Both the position numbers and the translations under genes were made by a program. Below the pieces are notes generated by a model. The model worked only from the letters and a program-made list of their open reading frames with translations. It had not been told where the DNA came from and did no database searches. Positions 21,001 through 33,820 of a stretch of 64,000 nucleotides of DNA are shown one piece after another (positions within the stretch are counted from its first letter, which is position 1; each line of letters starts with the position of its first letter). Source of the stretch: Oxytricha trifallax. Lineage: Eukaryota; Ciliophora; Spirotrichea; Sporadotrichida; Oxytrichidae. Location of the stretch: the NCBI GenBank assembly GCA_000711775.1, contig ARYC01000261.1, positions 62,001-126,000 of the forward strand. The letters run 5' to 3'.

Positions 21001-22161
21001 TTTCTAGCACCAACTTATTAATTCTTGGCATTTTTGCTTAAACTGCTTACATCCAGTGAACCACTCTCCTCGTAGTTTTATTTGTTAAATATTAATGATT
21101 TCTTATTCGTTGCTTTGGCTTGTGAGGGGTATAAACTATTGGAGTTTAATGTTGGTGAACCAGTCCTAGATTCTTTATTTTATAGGATAGAGGGGAGAGT
21201 TATTTTTTGTGGTGAGCTGTTATCATAACCTAAACTTTTTCGCATTGAGTCACTATAGTAATTAATAATGTTAATATAGTAATTATTCAACCCTTTTTCC
21301 ATTCGAAAATAGGGCAAATTAGGCAAATTATTGAAAAATACAAATGAATCATGAAGTATAGAATCCATTTCTTTATTAAATGCTTCGTTGTTAATTCGCA
21401 TACTATCTTTAATAGCATTTCCTGCTCTGTTTTATTCAGTTAATTGTTCTCTTTTGCGTGCTTTCTGACCTTAGATTATAGCATCAACATCTACTGAGTG
21501 ATTTCTGCGACTGTATTGTATGTTATTACTGATGCAGTAAAAAAATAAAATCACGATCTTTTCCAAATAAAATTAAAATGTTTTATTCTTAAAAAAATTA
21601 AATAACGACATATATCAATTTAAGTAACAATTGCAGCAATATTGTACTTGTGAATAATAGACTATACAGATTTCTCATAATTTTATTTATAATCCTTTGG
21701 TGGTGGTATCCCAATTTACAACAACTACTCCCTGTTTTATATTGAAGTATGAACTGAGTGAGGTATTATTTAGAATTATTGCTAAATGGCATTTGGATTG
21801 ATTTGCTGGGTGGTATTCAAAACTAGATTGTTCACCTTTTTGTTTACTTTTAGGTTATTTTTTAAGTTATCAATAAACAATATTTATATATGAAGATGAT
21901 TGTTTTATTTTTATTCATAATAAAGTAAAAATAACAACAAAATTAATTGATACTAAACATAAATAAAAACTTTTAGTATTTTACAATAGTCTTTGGGAAT
22001 TGACTCAAAGTGGAGTACTCCATGATATTTTAATTTTTCTGTAAATTTATCAATTTTTGATTTCCATCTTACTCCTATATAGTTCTTAACTGAGTTTTAG
22101 CTCTGGTAGTTGTGGGGTAATGATTATCTTAGTTTCCACGTTGATTTTGATAACTTTTCAT
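18070..22161 (-). CDS. large coiled-coil protein
   Basis: Blocks from ATG 22161 (MKSYQNQRGNQDNHYPTTT) run down to about 18070. The N-terminal third is disordered, Gln/Ser-rich (LLQIGIPPPKDYKQNYEKSV near 21700; SGSLDVSSLSKNAKNQQVG near 21050). The centre and C-terminal half are coiled coil: VEFNIEDIELSDEENEKQE near 20660, DANAQIDRLLKKSEHE near 20300, KKAHQVELKWVKKESKDKAK near 19990, HIERIQEMHAKEIARQ near 19110. Globular-looking segments include KPFSFYSTYINLSVHDKETI near 19400 and LTLCLRVPRMYHKFLEEHGI near 18760. The tail is Ser/Thr-rich (near 18170). Several short GT-AG introns and IESs separate the blocks. Architecture suggests a cytoskeletal or ciliary scaffold (inference); family not recognised. 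The 3' end is approximate. Confidence 0.6.
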
Positions 22162-22213
22162 GTAATCACCTCCCTACGTCTCATCAATCCATAAAAGATT
22201 AAATATAAATTTA

Positions 22214-22225
22214 CCCCAAAACCCC
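22214..22225. other. CCCCAAAACCCC telomere-like string upstream of coiled-coil gene
   Basis: Exact C4A4C4, 53 bp upstream of the start codon of the minus-strand coiled-coil gene. The flanks (TTTA before, TTAGTC after) resemble those of the copy in the SNARE IES. It could lie in an IES or near the end of the future somatic chromosome. Confidence 0.6.
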
Positions 22226-22229
22226 TTAG

Positions 22230-23014
22230 TCAAACCTATCTTATCAAATTAATCATGAATAAAAATTTCATTATTTTAAGTGAACGTTATACATTAAAAG
22301 TGAAGTGTCTCTGGGTGAAATATCGAACGATATATTATGTGAGTGCTTATTATTATATTATGGTGATTTGAAATTACTATTGGTTAGTATTTTCTAATCA
22401 ATAGAATATTTTGTGCTAATTTTAGAAATGCGGGCTGAAGTTGAGTTTAATGAATTATTTACGTTTCCAAATTGCGTTTAGTTCATTTGCTGTTATTGTA
22501 AAATAAATAAAACTAAATCTTATTTTAGCAAGTATAATTTTTATTGTAGAATATAATAAAAGTTACTCATAAATCAAGATATTTATGTTATACTGATTAA
22601 ATTTATTAAGCTGTTGATTAGCTTGAATGTCAGATTACTACTTCATTAATTTTATGTAATAAAAATTATATTATTTTATTATTTACTTTTCAAATTTATA
22701 AACTTAGTATTTAGTCTTAAAGTTAAATAAGATATCTTCAATCTCTGCAATTAAAAGAGAAAATGGTAAGAAGTTAAATTTTTAATATTGTTTTAAGAAG
22801 CATCTAAAAATAATAAATTTCGAATTATTCTTAGATGCTGAATATTATTTATCAATCATACTTTTTTAGCTAATTTATAAGGGCTTTTAGAAATATTGTC
22901 TTAACTCAAATAACAACCATGACAATGTTAATGGATTTATAAGTTTAAAGATCAATTATTCTATCTAACCCTACTTTAATTAGTAATTCAAGTGATTGAT
23001 AATGAAATTGTAGT
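22230..23014. other. AT-rich spacer
   Basis: Between two minus-strand genes. I see no coding block, RNA gene or repeat I can name. Confidence 0.45.
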
Positions 23015-26000
23015 TCATTGGGCACCACTCTTCATTTTATAGATCTTTTTGAGGGAGTGGATTAAGTCAAGCTCATCTTTGGTTACTTTGAACACATCAA
23101 TGATAACCAGTAGGTTCTTTCCAAAATATAACGGCTAATAATTTATTGTCTTATTGAATATTAATACATAGAATAAGTTCTTCAAAGTAGCATCTTTTAC
23201 AGCTTGGATGCACCACTTATGCTCTTCAGGTGTGAGCTTTTCTTTCAATGAGTGTACTATGGCAATGCGAGGGTCTTGCAAGTCGATGGCTGATGGAAAC
23301 TCTTCTATATTTAAAATATTATTTCTAAGAAAGTTCCGACATTAAAACGATAGAATAAATTATTTAAAGCATACTATCAACTATTGCTGTTAGATCTCAA
23401 GAGTATCCTGTTCAGTGTTAACTGCCTCAGAGATGGTGGTATTGTGCTCATTATCCTATTCCAAAAAGATCTAAGCTAAAAGTCCTAAGTTCTCCAAGAA
23501 ATCGTCTTCATCTCTGTTAATTGCGAATACCTCAAAGATGCTTATCAATTGATTTTTAATTTAATGCTATTTTTTACAAATTTAGATGTCATTATTTAAG
23601 CATTAATGTATAATATGTAAATCATCTTATAATCTTTTTAGTCAACCATTTCGTGGAAGATTGGAGCATCTGAGTACTTGATGAAACCTCTGATAGTATA
23701 TTTTCTCAAGATCTTATGCTGATACTCAATAATCGATTGGAAATCTTCAACATCATACTTTATTTTAATCTTCTTACTAATTTATGAAAATCTTGTTATA
23801 TATTTAATGTCTCAACATCACTCTACTCAAAATAGTTTAATAAATAAGGAAAAGAAACTTACATCATCTGGGTTGTGGTTAATGTTCAAATTGTGATCGC
23901 TTCTTCTATCATCGACTACATCTTGCTATTGTGGTTGAGATGTAGCTCCTGTTTAATTAGTTTTAATGGTAAATCCACCACCACTGCTGCTTTGTCTAGG
24001 AGCTTCTTGCTGCTGTTATTATTGCATTATTGGCTACTACTACTATTGCTAAGTGGACATCAAAGTAAGTCTGTTTGGTTGAATCATTTCAGTTTGAGGT
24101 GCAGGGGCTCTGTTCATGCCAAAGAGACTAACAGATTGTACTTACATAGTCTGTGGAGGAACATCATTCACTTGAGCTCTAGTTACTGGCTGCTGCTGCT
24201 ACTGAATTTATTACTGCTGTTATTAGGCAGCAAGCTTTTTCTTCTTCTCGTCGTCTCTCTTAACTTCACATAAAATAAGTAAGTTGTCAAGGAGATCGTC
24301 CATTTTCTTGATGACTTTGAAAGCTTCCCAAGAAGCGATCAAATGTTTATCGTTATTCTTTTGTAGTTGGAGTAAGAGTTACTAATCTTAATACGCCATT
24401 TCACCTCTAATTGCAAGCAAGTTGATTGCATCAGTAATGTTAATTGGTAGTTCTGGATCTTCTTGAACTATCGACTTAAATCCGACTATCTTGTCTTTCA
24501 GGTAGTCTTAAACTTAGTTTTTAAGGTCAAGATAGTTATTGTGCTTCTGATAGCTTTCCAAGATGCTTAGTAAGACTGGATCTTTGTCAACATGGAAAAG
24601 TTAATTTATGACTTTAGCTACATTTTCCACTCTGCTAAACTCAGCATGATAAATCATGTTGAAGATGCTGTCTAATTTTTCCTTTCTTGATGGCTCCTTA
24701 AATACTCTGCTGTTTCCTCTATCTGGGGAGTTCTGTAAAATTTGCTTAGTGGGTTGAGGTTGAGCTTAAGGTAAAATCTTTCTGATTCCATTTACAAGTT
24801 TGGTGGTATCAAGAGTTTTTCTGAACTTTTTGAAAGCTCTTCTTATAGCGTCATTTCTTTAACTTCTTAATTATCTTATCTTAGCATTCTCTTCATTAGA
24901 AAAGTTTTTCATCACAAGATATTGCAAAGCATCCTCTGTCTTGCTTTCGATGAAGCTAATCAAATATTCAGAGTCATCGTCTTCTTAATACTTCACAAAG
25001 CAGTTAAGCAAGTCCTAATCTTATTCATTGATTAATTGAGTTAAAATGGCCATATTCTCATGTCTTAATATCTTCTCAATTTCTTCGTCTTCCAGTATTT
25101 CACTGATTTCTTCTTTTGAAATAATTGGTTTTACAACCTTGGGTTGCTTCTTCTCTGATTTTTTATCCTTCTTAGACACTTTCTCAACTTTCTTGTTTTT
25201 CTTAGCAGACTTCTTTTATTTCTTTTTTGAGGTGCTATCTGAATCTGACTATGAACTCTTATCTGAATTGTCGCTACTTGATGATTTCGATGATGCTGAG
25301 TCACTACTAGAGTCTCTTACCTTTTTACTCTTTGACTTAGTTTTCTTGCTTTTAGATTTTTTGTGCTTCTCTCTTTCTTCCTCATCTGAATCAACAGAAG
25401 AATCCTACTTTAAACCTTATGAGTTTTAAATTGCAAAATATTTTATCTCAAAAATTTATAAAATGCATATCCTGAAAATTAATAAAAACATAATATCTTT
25501 GATAAATTGCAATTAATTATTGTTTATATGTTAATTGACAAATTATAAGTTAATCCAGGTTTATTAATAAATTTTCTAAAAAATAGTAATTTGATCAAAA
25601 AATCTAAAATAACTAATCTAAATATTTTAATTTAAAAAAATTATAGTTTTTACTTTCTTTTCTTCTTGCTTTCTTTAGACTTCTTCTCAGATTTATCAGT
25701 TTAATGCTTCCCTTATGACTTGCCTCTTGATTAGTTGTTTTTCTTCTTGTTCTTTTCAACAATTTCTTGGGCTTCATTATCTTCTTCTTCCTCTTGATGC
25801 TGTGACATCTTTGGTTTTTGTTTTCTCTGGTAGCTGTCATTATGGAATCTTCTAGGATCTCTGCTGCCTCTTGATAGGTCGTCTGAGTACTCTTCCTTCA
25901 CTTAAAACTCCCGTTATCCATAGTTATCTGCATAAGGATTTCTGAGCTGCTGATATTGGTAGTTATGAGGCATCCCACCATTATGTGCAACTCTGCTATG

Positions 26001-28256
26001 AGCTCTGTTGCCATTTCCATTAAAAAGTTATTACTAAGATTAGAAGTAGGGACCTTCTTCTTCTCCTGAGCTGAAATAGTTTGGAATCAAGGCTACATTA
26101 TGAACTGTGGTGTTTTAGAAATGGGAAGCTGGTGGGTTAATGTTTGCTGGGTTTCTTGAACCAGCTGCTTAACTCGTGTTCATGTTTCTTCGACTACCAA
26201 CTGCACCATGGGGTCTCTCTGAAGATCTTGGAATATTGCTTTGGTTAGCAAAATGTGATTGGCTTAGATTGTTTAAGTTAGATTGATTCTAATGGTTTTA
26301 ATGAAGTGCTCCTCTTTCCTCCCATTTTGAAATATATGGCTGAGCTTGTCTTATGCTACTTTGACTTTGAGTTTAGTTAATAGGTGCTTGGAAAGGTGTG
26401 TGCTGGTTAGATCTAGTCCAAGGATTCTGATTATAAAAAGAAGAAGCTGTCATGGAATTGGCATGTAAACCCATTGCTTTTGATTTTTCAAGTATTCTAT
26501 GAAGGCTATCAATTAAGTTATCATGATCTTTGTCACTTTCGAAGACATCAAAGCATGATAAACTTAAAAATATATTATGCTATAAAAATGATTTATGGTT
26601 TTTAAGGGGTTTAAGATAAACTCATTTTCTTCATGAATTAACTTGTTCAAAAGCTGAACATCATCAGGGTCATTGAAATGATATCTCGCCAAACTATTAA
26701 CATAATTCAACAATTAGTTCTTCTTCTTAGGAAGTGGAGACTGAGGTCTTTCAATATACAAATATATGTTACATTAAGACTTATTAAAATATAGTTGCTC
26801 AGTTGAAGAGAAAGTCTCGATAACTTGAAGCCTAGCTCTCTATCACTGATTGCTTTTGCTATGTAGCTGTTAATAACCCTGAATACCTCAACATTTTCTT
26901 CAAGGATGAGGGTCTTCAGAAGACTTGCTGTTTATTCATCAAGCATTCCCTTATTTTCTAGCTCAAGTATAATTGGAAGGCATCTGTCTTAGCCAATAGG
27001 TTACTATGGTTGGAGGTTTTGTTAAGGTCCTTGGAAAGTGGAATCATTAAATATTACTTAATAAAAGCAATTTGATAGTGGAATAAATTCATTAAAATTA
27101 CAAAGTTTAGAAATTTTATAAAGGAATGGATATTTTACCCTGTATGACCTCTCATTCTTATAGAATTAAAACATTTATATAATTGAATTTCTGCTATTTT
27201 CTCTAGTCGTAGGTCTCAGGCCACCTTATGTACTAGCTCTGCTTGCACTCCAATTAAATTAGGCAGTAGTTGCAGATGATAGATAATCAGTAGGTGGAGT
27301 CAGTGCTCTATGAATAACTCTAGCCTTGAAACTTTCAACATCACCATCTACTAGGTATAACGAATAAGCGCCATATATTCCACTGTCTCTCAATCTTGCT
27401 TTGGAAATTATCTTGTTTCTAACGTTTTCTAAATTAAAAACTTATTTTAACATCATGAAAGATAGGTTGAAGGAAACTTACCTGTAAGAAGAGCATCAGT
27501 TTACAATGAATTTACAAAAAGGATAATTTCATTCTGGTGATTCAGCTGATTTTGAACATCGTTATTAAAGTTTGTGGAGCTTTAATATGAAGATGGCTGT
27601 GATGGTACGAATCCATTACTTCCAACTAAATTAGAACGATCATTATTGTTGACTGATTAAGCACCATGGAAACTTCTTGAATTCATATTGCTTGATGGTG
27701 GGATTGGACCTCCAAAGACTGGGGATTAGTATTGATTTTGGGAGTCATAGAAAGATCTAGCCTGCTATTATTATTGCTAACGGTTAAATTGTGGTTGATG
27801 CACTTGAGTACTGGTATCTAATAAACTCAAAAAAAAGCTTTCAAAAGCATTTTAAGTATGTAATTAATTCAATTTAGAAGGGTGCTAGCCTAATTTTGTT
27901 ACAAGTTCTAGTTCTATCCTGTAACAATTCTATCATAATACTGCTAAGTCTAGCTCTTTAACATGACTTCATATGGCTCATTTTTAATTTCCAATGGATT
28001 TGCAACGATAAATGATGGTGTAATGATCAACCCTACATTTCAATAAGATTACATACCATAATAGCATAAAAATTCATCACAAATAAAATTTTCAATGATT
28101 TCGAGACTTACCTGTTCTATCCTGGAACCCAACAATTACTCCATCTGGCAATTGAAGACTGTAGGAGAGTGCGTCCAAAAATTCGTCGACTTTCAAGTCT
28201 TTATGTATCAAGATACTCTGTGTGAGGCCTTTGTACTTTGCGCTGAACATATACAT
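23015..28256 (-). CDS. large low-complexity protein with Ser/Lys/acidic and Q/N-rich regions
   Basis: ATG 28256 begins MYMFSAKYKGLTQSILIHKD, followed by LPDGVIVGFQDRTG, a small beta-rich N-terminal domain. Then come Q/N/S-rich regions with prion-like composition (27840-27490 and 26470-25860). Next is an acidic/basic block with Lys-rich and Ser-Asp-rich repeats (25800-25050; DSSSDSASSKSSSSDNSD). Helical segments follow, then a Gln-rich tract (24240-23880) and a helical C-terminus (EHKWCIQAVKDA; IDVFKVTKDELDLIHSLKKI), with TGA 23015-23017. Short helical units with an LI.EEN-type core recur: LLNKLIHEENEFI, LLKTLILEENVEVF, KILRHENMAILTQLI. GT-AG introns and IESs interrupt it; about 1,400 residues are expected. 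No enzyme motif. Composition resembles nuclear or RNP-granule proteins, which is inference. Confidence 0.65.
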
Positions 28257-28624
28257 TTTATTTGTAAACGTAGTTAATTAAATTGTGTAATATTTACTAA
28301 TGCTTAGCAATTATTAAGTTTATGAAAACTGAATTGAGAGATATTAAATTTAATTATTTCTTTAAATTTCACTAAGAATATTTTGACATATATCGAAAAA
28401 TTAAAAAATAAAATTAAACTTTAGATTATTAAGATAACTTATTTTCTCGTATTTATTGAGTTATACCTGCAACCATAGCATATTGATTTTTTCATAATAT
28501 TCAAAATCATAATAAGAATGATTTAAACAAAAGAAAAAGAATTTAGTAGATTCATTAAATTAAATATGACGTAATTCTGATTGAATCTTTAGTTTTTGAA
28601 AATTTGTAATTAGTCTTTCTTCTC
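28257..28624. other. AT-rich spacer
   Basis: Between the large low-complexity gene and OYE paralogue 1. No feature recognised. Confidence 0.4.
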
Positions 28625-30153
28625 TCATGGCTCATATTTAATTATTTGCTTGAAATAATTGAATAATAATTTAAAGTAATAAAGTATAATTCTTTAACAT
28701 ACACGGATAGGTCTGTGTAGCCAATCCCATCAGTCCCATAGAAATAATGCGTCCACAATTTTCCCATTTCTTTAACATTTCCTACACTATTCAATGCTCT
28801 TCCTTAAGCCATTCTTTCTACCAAATCTGCATTAGCAATTTTAAATTAATATATAATGTGTGATGAAAAGCTAAAATCATATTACTTCTTATAAGCAATA
28901 TAAAGTGATCCAAAAGATACCATGTCTGCCTCTCCATTTGAAATGACGTGGTTTGCCTTTTCTTCATCATACCCTGTATTAACAATAAAAGTACCCTTAA
29001 ATAGAGGCTTTAAGTAGGCTCTCATACTTTTGTGAGGAAGTTCTTGAAAGAATTTATCTGAATGTTCTTTATTCGTGGCATCAAAAGTGAAGTACTCAGA
29101 TAACTCTAAGAATGAAAAAAAAACAAAAAAAAACAAAAACATTAGATTTTAACTGAAGCAAAATACAAATAAATGCTTCAATATATTGAATGCAATTTTC
29201 CGTTTGCTTAATTCTTGAGTAACATGCTGGAACAACTTGATGGGGTCTGAATCCTTCATTTCATTGTAAACACCATTTGGAGAAATTTTCACTCCTATTC
29301 TCTTGGGAGAGTAGACTTTAGCAATTTCATCAACTATTTCAAGCAAAAATCTTGCTCTATTCTCAAACGAGCCTCCGTAATTGTCAGTCCTTTAGTTCAC
29401 TCCGTTTCTCAAGAATTGATCAATCAAAATATCTAAAATAAACCTTTAACTAAACTTGTTTAGTGATCAATCAAGTAACCATTTCCGGCATGAAGTTCAA
29501 TTCCATCGAATCCTGCAAGCTTCGCGAGCTCAGCTGATTTTTTGAAGTCTTGGACAAATCTTTTGATGTCATGTATCGAAGCAGATTGTGGTGTCACATG
29601 AGGAACTCTGCCATTTTAAGTATGGACAGTTCCATTGATTGCAATAGCTGAAGAAGAAATAGGCATAGCTCCTCCAATTTAATCTGGGTGTGCTACTCTT
29701 CCCCCATGAAATATCTACGCAAAGATTTTAATGAAATTTGTATTCAATTTTTTTAAAAAAATGATTACTCCACCTGCTGCATGAACTGATTCATTCACTC
29801 TTTTCCAGCCAGCTACCTATTCATTGTTATATAAACAAGCAGCACCAGGAAAAGCATTCCCGTCCGCACTTACGGCAACGCATTCTGTAAGAATAAGACC
29901 AGCCCTGGCTCGTGCTGTATAGTACTCCCGGTAAAACCTTTTATACTAATTATAAATTTATAGCAATTACCATATTTAATAATTAATTACTCCACAAGTA
30001 AATCATTTGGGACACCGGCTAATCCTGCCCTTAGTCTTGTTGTAGAAGCAACAACTGCTCTGTTAAAATAAAAATAAAAAACATTTTGTTTTAAAGTGTG
30101 AGATCACCCACTTTTATTTCTCTAAATAGTGGTTTAGTCTAGGAACAACCCAT
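28625..30153 (-). CDS. old yellow enzyme family flavin oxidoreductase, paralogue 1
   Basis: This is an FMN-dependent NAD(P)H:enoate reductase, reducing activated C=C bonds. ATG 30153 starts MGCSQTKPLFREIKVGDL. The barrel continues with TTRLRAGLAGVPNDLLVEYY, the FMN-region motif IFHGGRVAHPDQIGG near 29700, GIELHAGNGYLIDQF near 29480, and GVKISPNGVYNEMKDSDP near 29270. The C-terminus has AYLKPLFKGTFIVNTGYDEE near 28980, GEADMVSFGSLY, and WTHYFYGTDGIGYTDLSVY ending Glu-Pro-TGA at 28625 after removal of an IES (pointer TAT, about 28640-28700). IESs lie at 30061-30086 (pointer AACA), 29923-29987 (GGAGTA) and 29724-29762 (AATC, all on the coding strand). First of three head-to-tail minus-strand copies. 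Substrate unknown. Confidence 0.88.
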
Positions 30154-30159
30154 TTAAAA

Positions 30160-31468
30160 CTAGAATTTTTAAAAAAATCACCAATTTAGATTGTAAAAAT
30201 ACTTATTCCAGTAATTTTTTATAGGCTCATTAAAATTGAATTTTAATGTTGTTAGTTTGATATTGATTTTTATAAAAATTGATTATAATTCCACTTAAAC
30301 TTTAATTATATTAATTTATTTTATTTACATAAATTCAAAGCAGTTTTTCATATTTCTGACAATTTTTCGTTAATAAATAAAAAAAGAAAGACTATATTAT
30401 AAATTAATAAAAACAAAATTATGATGAGCTCAAACTAATTTCATCAGGTTATTTTATTTATTTAATCTTGTTAGTCTAAATTGATTTAATTTTTGACTCA
30501 TTTCTTTTATATTATTTCGTCTATAAATCAAACTAGTTACTGCTTCTATAAATATTTGATTTAAATATTAATAAACACATATTATAATTCTCAGAGTAAT
30601 TTATCAATTTATGCATATAATCGAATTTACATATAAGTGATATATATTAAATATCAATTCATTTCGGTTATATATTTTATATTGTATTTGCAATCGAGGA
30701 AAGACTTTAGTAAATTAACAGAGACAGTGGGAGGAAATTGTTCTTGATAAATTGATTTCTTTCTTCACTAAGAAAAGAAAATATTATTATATTTAGTTGA
30801 AAAAATTATAATTATAATCGTGTTTTTAGTTTTTGTGAAATTATAGTATCATGAGTTTATGACATTTATATATTAATACTAAAGTATGTTCGTTAGATCT
30901 TCAATAAAATAATTTGTTTTTATTTTAAAGTTAGTTTATAAAAAATAACTATTATAATTATTATATTATTTACTTATTTGTAATTTCTTGTAAAATAAAG
31001 CCTAAAAAAAATTATCCAAATAGTAAAGACAACATAAAAATTAATTTAATGTTAAATAAGATCTTGCATTATTCTTTTTGAAAATAATGAACATTAAAAT
31101 ATAAATAAAATTTTAATTTGCTAATTTATACCAAAATTAATATTCTTCCATTATAAATCTTTTTCTTTTCTCAAAACTTTCTTTCGATGTTATTTGAAAT
31201 AACAAACCTAGTTTGATACTTATTGAACAATATGATAAGTTAATATATAAGTGGATTGATTCTTTCTTAATTTATAGTTAGGGATATCCAGTAAAGCCAC
31301 GTCAACAGCGCTATCCACGTGTATCAATCCATATTTGAATATTTCATTATTCTACTATTCATGGCTAAATTCTATTAAAAATATTCTATAATTAAAAAAA
31401 TAAATAATGCACAATTTAATAGGAAAAAATGGGAAAAATGGTTCTAGGATGATATAGCAGTCCAAAAA
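30160..31468. other. 1.3 kb AT-rich spacer between OYE paralogues
   Basis: No coding block recognised. One GC-richer patch at about 31282-31325 (CCACGTCAACAGCGC) stands out but fits no neighbouring protein. Confidence 0.45.
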
Positions 31469-33207
31469 TCATAATTATCTACAAATAATTTGTTCTTTTA
31501 TAATTATTTATAATGCCTCATAAACTGAGACGTCTGTGTAACCCTCGGCAGTACCAGCGTAGAAGTATGCTGTCCAGATCTTTCCTTAATCCTTAACGTT
31601 AGCTAAACTTCTTAGTGGCTTGTTCTCCTTAAGTCTCTCAACCAAATCTGGATTGCAGATGTTTAGTAAAATATAATTGTTCATATTAAGAACATCATTA
31701 ATTAACCGTTGAAGCTAGTGTGAATTAATTATAAATGTAGTGGGTACCGAAAGAGATGAGGTCAGCTTCACCAGCTTGGATGGTTCTGTTTCCTTCTTCA
31801 TGGTCGTATCCAGCATTTGCGATGTAGGCACCGGAGAAGTGTGGCTTCAAGAAGGCTCTGATGTTCTTGTGTTGCTTGTCAGCGAAGAATCTCTCCTTAA
31901 GTTAAGCGTTTAATAATTCATAAATCACTTTAATATGCTTTTTAAAGCTATATTGATTCATTGTGTAACTTTGAACTACTAGTTTAGAAATATAGATGTC
32001 GCAATTATGATTATGCATTAAATTATTGTGTTAATTGGTGGCATCGAAAGAGAAGTTCTCAGCAACTTCAAGGAAAGCTATTTTCTTTTAATTAAGAGCT
32101 TTGGCAACATGTTGGAACAGACCGATTGGGTCTGAATCAGACACGTCATTTATAAATTATTTATTCAAATGTATCTTAGAACTTCTAAAAATTCCCATAA
32201 ATTAAATTATTGATTGTAGCCGCTGTTTGGAGCAACCTTAACTCCGACTCTGCCAGCTGAGAATACAGCGATGAGCTGGTCGACGACCTCGAGCAATAGT
32301 CTGGTTCTGTTTTCTACTGAACCTCCATAAGTATCGGTTCTCTTGTTAACGCTATTTCTTAAGAATTGATCGATCAACTGACCAGCGCCAGCTTGTAATT
32401 CAATACCATCAAATCCAGTGTTTTAATATCAAATACAGAGTTATATGAGCTTAATAAGAGTCAACTTATAAATCATAATCCAGCTTTCTTGGCAAGCTCG
32501 GCGGCCTTTTTGAATTATTGGACTACTTCCTTGATGTCTTCAACGGTAGCTTCCTTTGGTTGAACGAATCTCTGTCTTCCATTCTGGGTGTGAACCTCAC
32601 CGTCTGCAGCGATAGGTGACGATGAGATTGGGGTCTGTCCTCCAATTTGATCTGGATGAGCTACTCTTCCAGCGTGATACACTTGAATGTAGATTTTCAA
32701 TTAAAACACTCTATATCCCATTTTTTAGATAGAGTATTTATAGATTTGCTATTGAATCACTTCATAATATAAGTATTTTATAAAGGATTCTACCGCCCTT
32801 AGCGTGGACAGCATCGGTGACACGTTTCCAGCCAGCAGCATGAGCATCGTTGTAGATAGCACCACCGATTGGGTAGCAGTTGCCTAGAGCTGAAACACCA
32901 GCGCTCTCAGTGATGATGATACCAGCACTTGCTCTAGCAGCATAGTATTGAACCATCATGTCAATAAAATTATAAATTATTGTATATTCTTGTCATTGGG
33001 AACACCATCTGGACCACATCTTAGTCTAGTGGTTGAAGCTACGACGAATCTTCCAAATTTAATTTCAAATTCTTTCTCTTTACAATTTAATAAAAAAATA
33101 TTTTTAAATCTGTTAGGTACCTCGAGTGTGCCGACCTTGTGTCTTCTGAAGAGTGGCTTGGCAAGAGCAGCGGGCTCTTGTGCGTTCTTTGATGTTTGAC
33201 AACCCAT
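31469..33207 (-). CDS. old yellow enzyme family flavin oxidoreductase, paralogue 2
   Basis: ATG 33207 starts MGCQTSKNAQEPAALAKPLF, sharing the MGC N-terminus with paralogue 1. Conserved blocks are TTRLRCGPDGVPND (near 33010), YYAARASAGIIITESAGV (32900), VYHAGRVAHPDQIGGQTPI (32660), GRVGVKVAPN (32240), AFLKPHFSGAYIANAGYD (31830) and GTAEGYTDVSVYEA, with TGA at 31469-31471. Higher GC and codon bias than paralogue 1 suggest a more highly expressed gene (inference). IESs lie at 33047-33106 (pointer AGATT), 32959-32990 (TGACA), 32692-32785 (AATC) and further ones near 32420-32480, 32150-32220, 31900-32040 and 31650-31740. The enzyme should bind FMN and reduce enones; physiological substrate unknown. 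Confidence 0.88.
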
Positions 33208-33820
33208 ATTACGTGTATAGTGTATGTTTAAATATATTTGTAGTATATAGCAAAAATGCTAAATGTTCTTATAAAAACAAATGTTCTTTGAAATTAAGAA
33301 AAGATTTTAAATTTAATTATTAATAGTCTAACAATGATATTCTTAAAATATTGAATAGAAATTAACATTATATTCAAATAATTTGATTAAAAATATTTAT
33401 AAAGTTAAATTTAAGCAATATTAATACGTGGAAGCCAGTATATAAATAATGAAAATAAATTATAAATTTAAATTAAATAAAATAATTATATGTAAAATTT
33501 ATTTGCACAATAGCTGTTAATTATTTAAAACAGCAATACACGTAAATTATTCCAGCTCTACAAGATTTCTTTTTTATATTTTATTTTAACATTATCTAGT
33601 ACTTTGATTGCCAAAGCTTCATTAGATTATCATAAATTTAATTATAATGTTGGAAGGTTAATTTTAATTACGTAATTACTGGATAGATCTAATTAAAGAT
33701 ATTACGTGGATCCAAAAACAATGGGAGATATTTGTTTATACTTTAAATTTTATAGTTAAATTAACATAGTACACGTATATTGTTTACTGTTTAGAATATT
33801 TGAATCCGATAAATTACTGT
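33208..33820. other. AT-rich spacer between OYE paralogues
   Basis: No open block or repeat recognised; the promoter of paralogue 2 would lie at its left edge in transcriptional terms. Confidence 0.4.

Noticed and set aside
23875..24273. Plus-strand Leu/Ser-rich 132-codon ORF
   Set aside because: It is the antisense of a Gln-rich tract of the large minus-strand gene.
25046..25429. Plus-strand Phe/Leu/Ser-rich 127-codon ORF
   Set aside because: Antisense of a Lys/Ser/Glu-rich tract of the same minus-strand gene.
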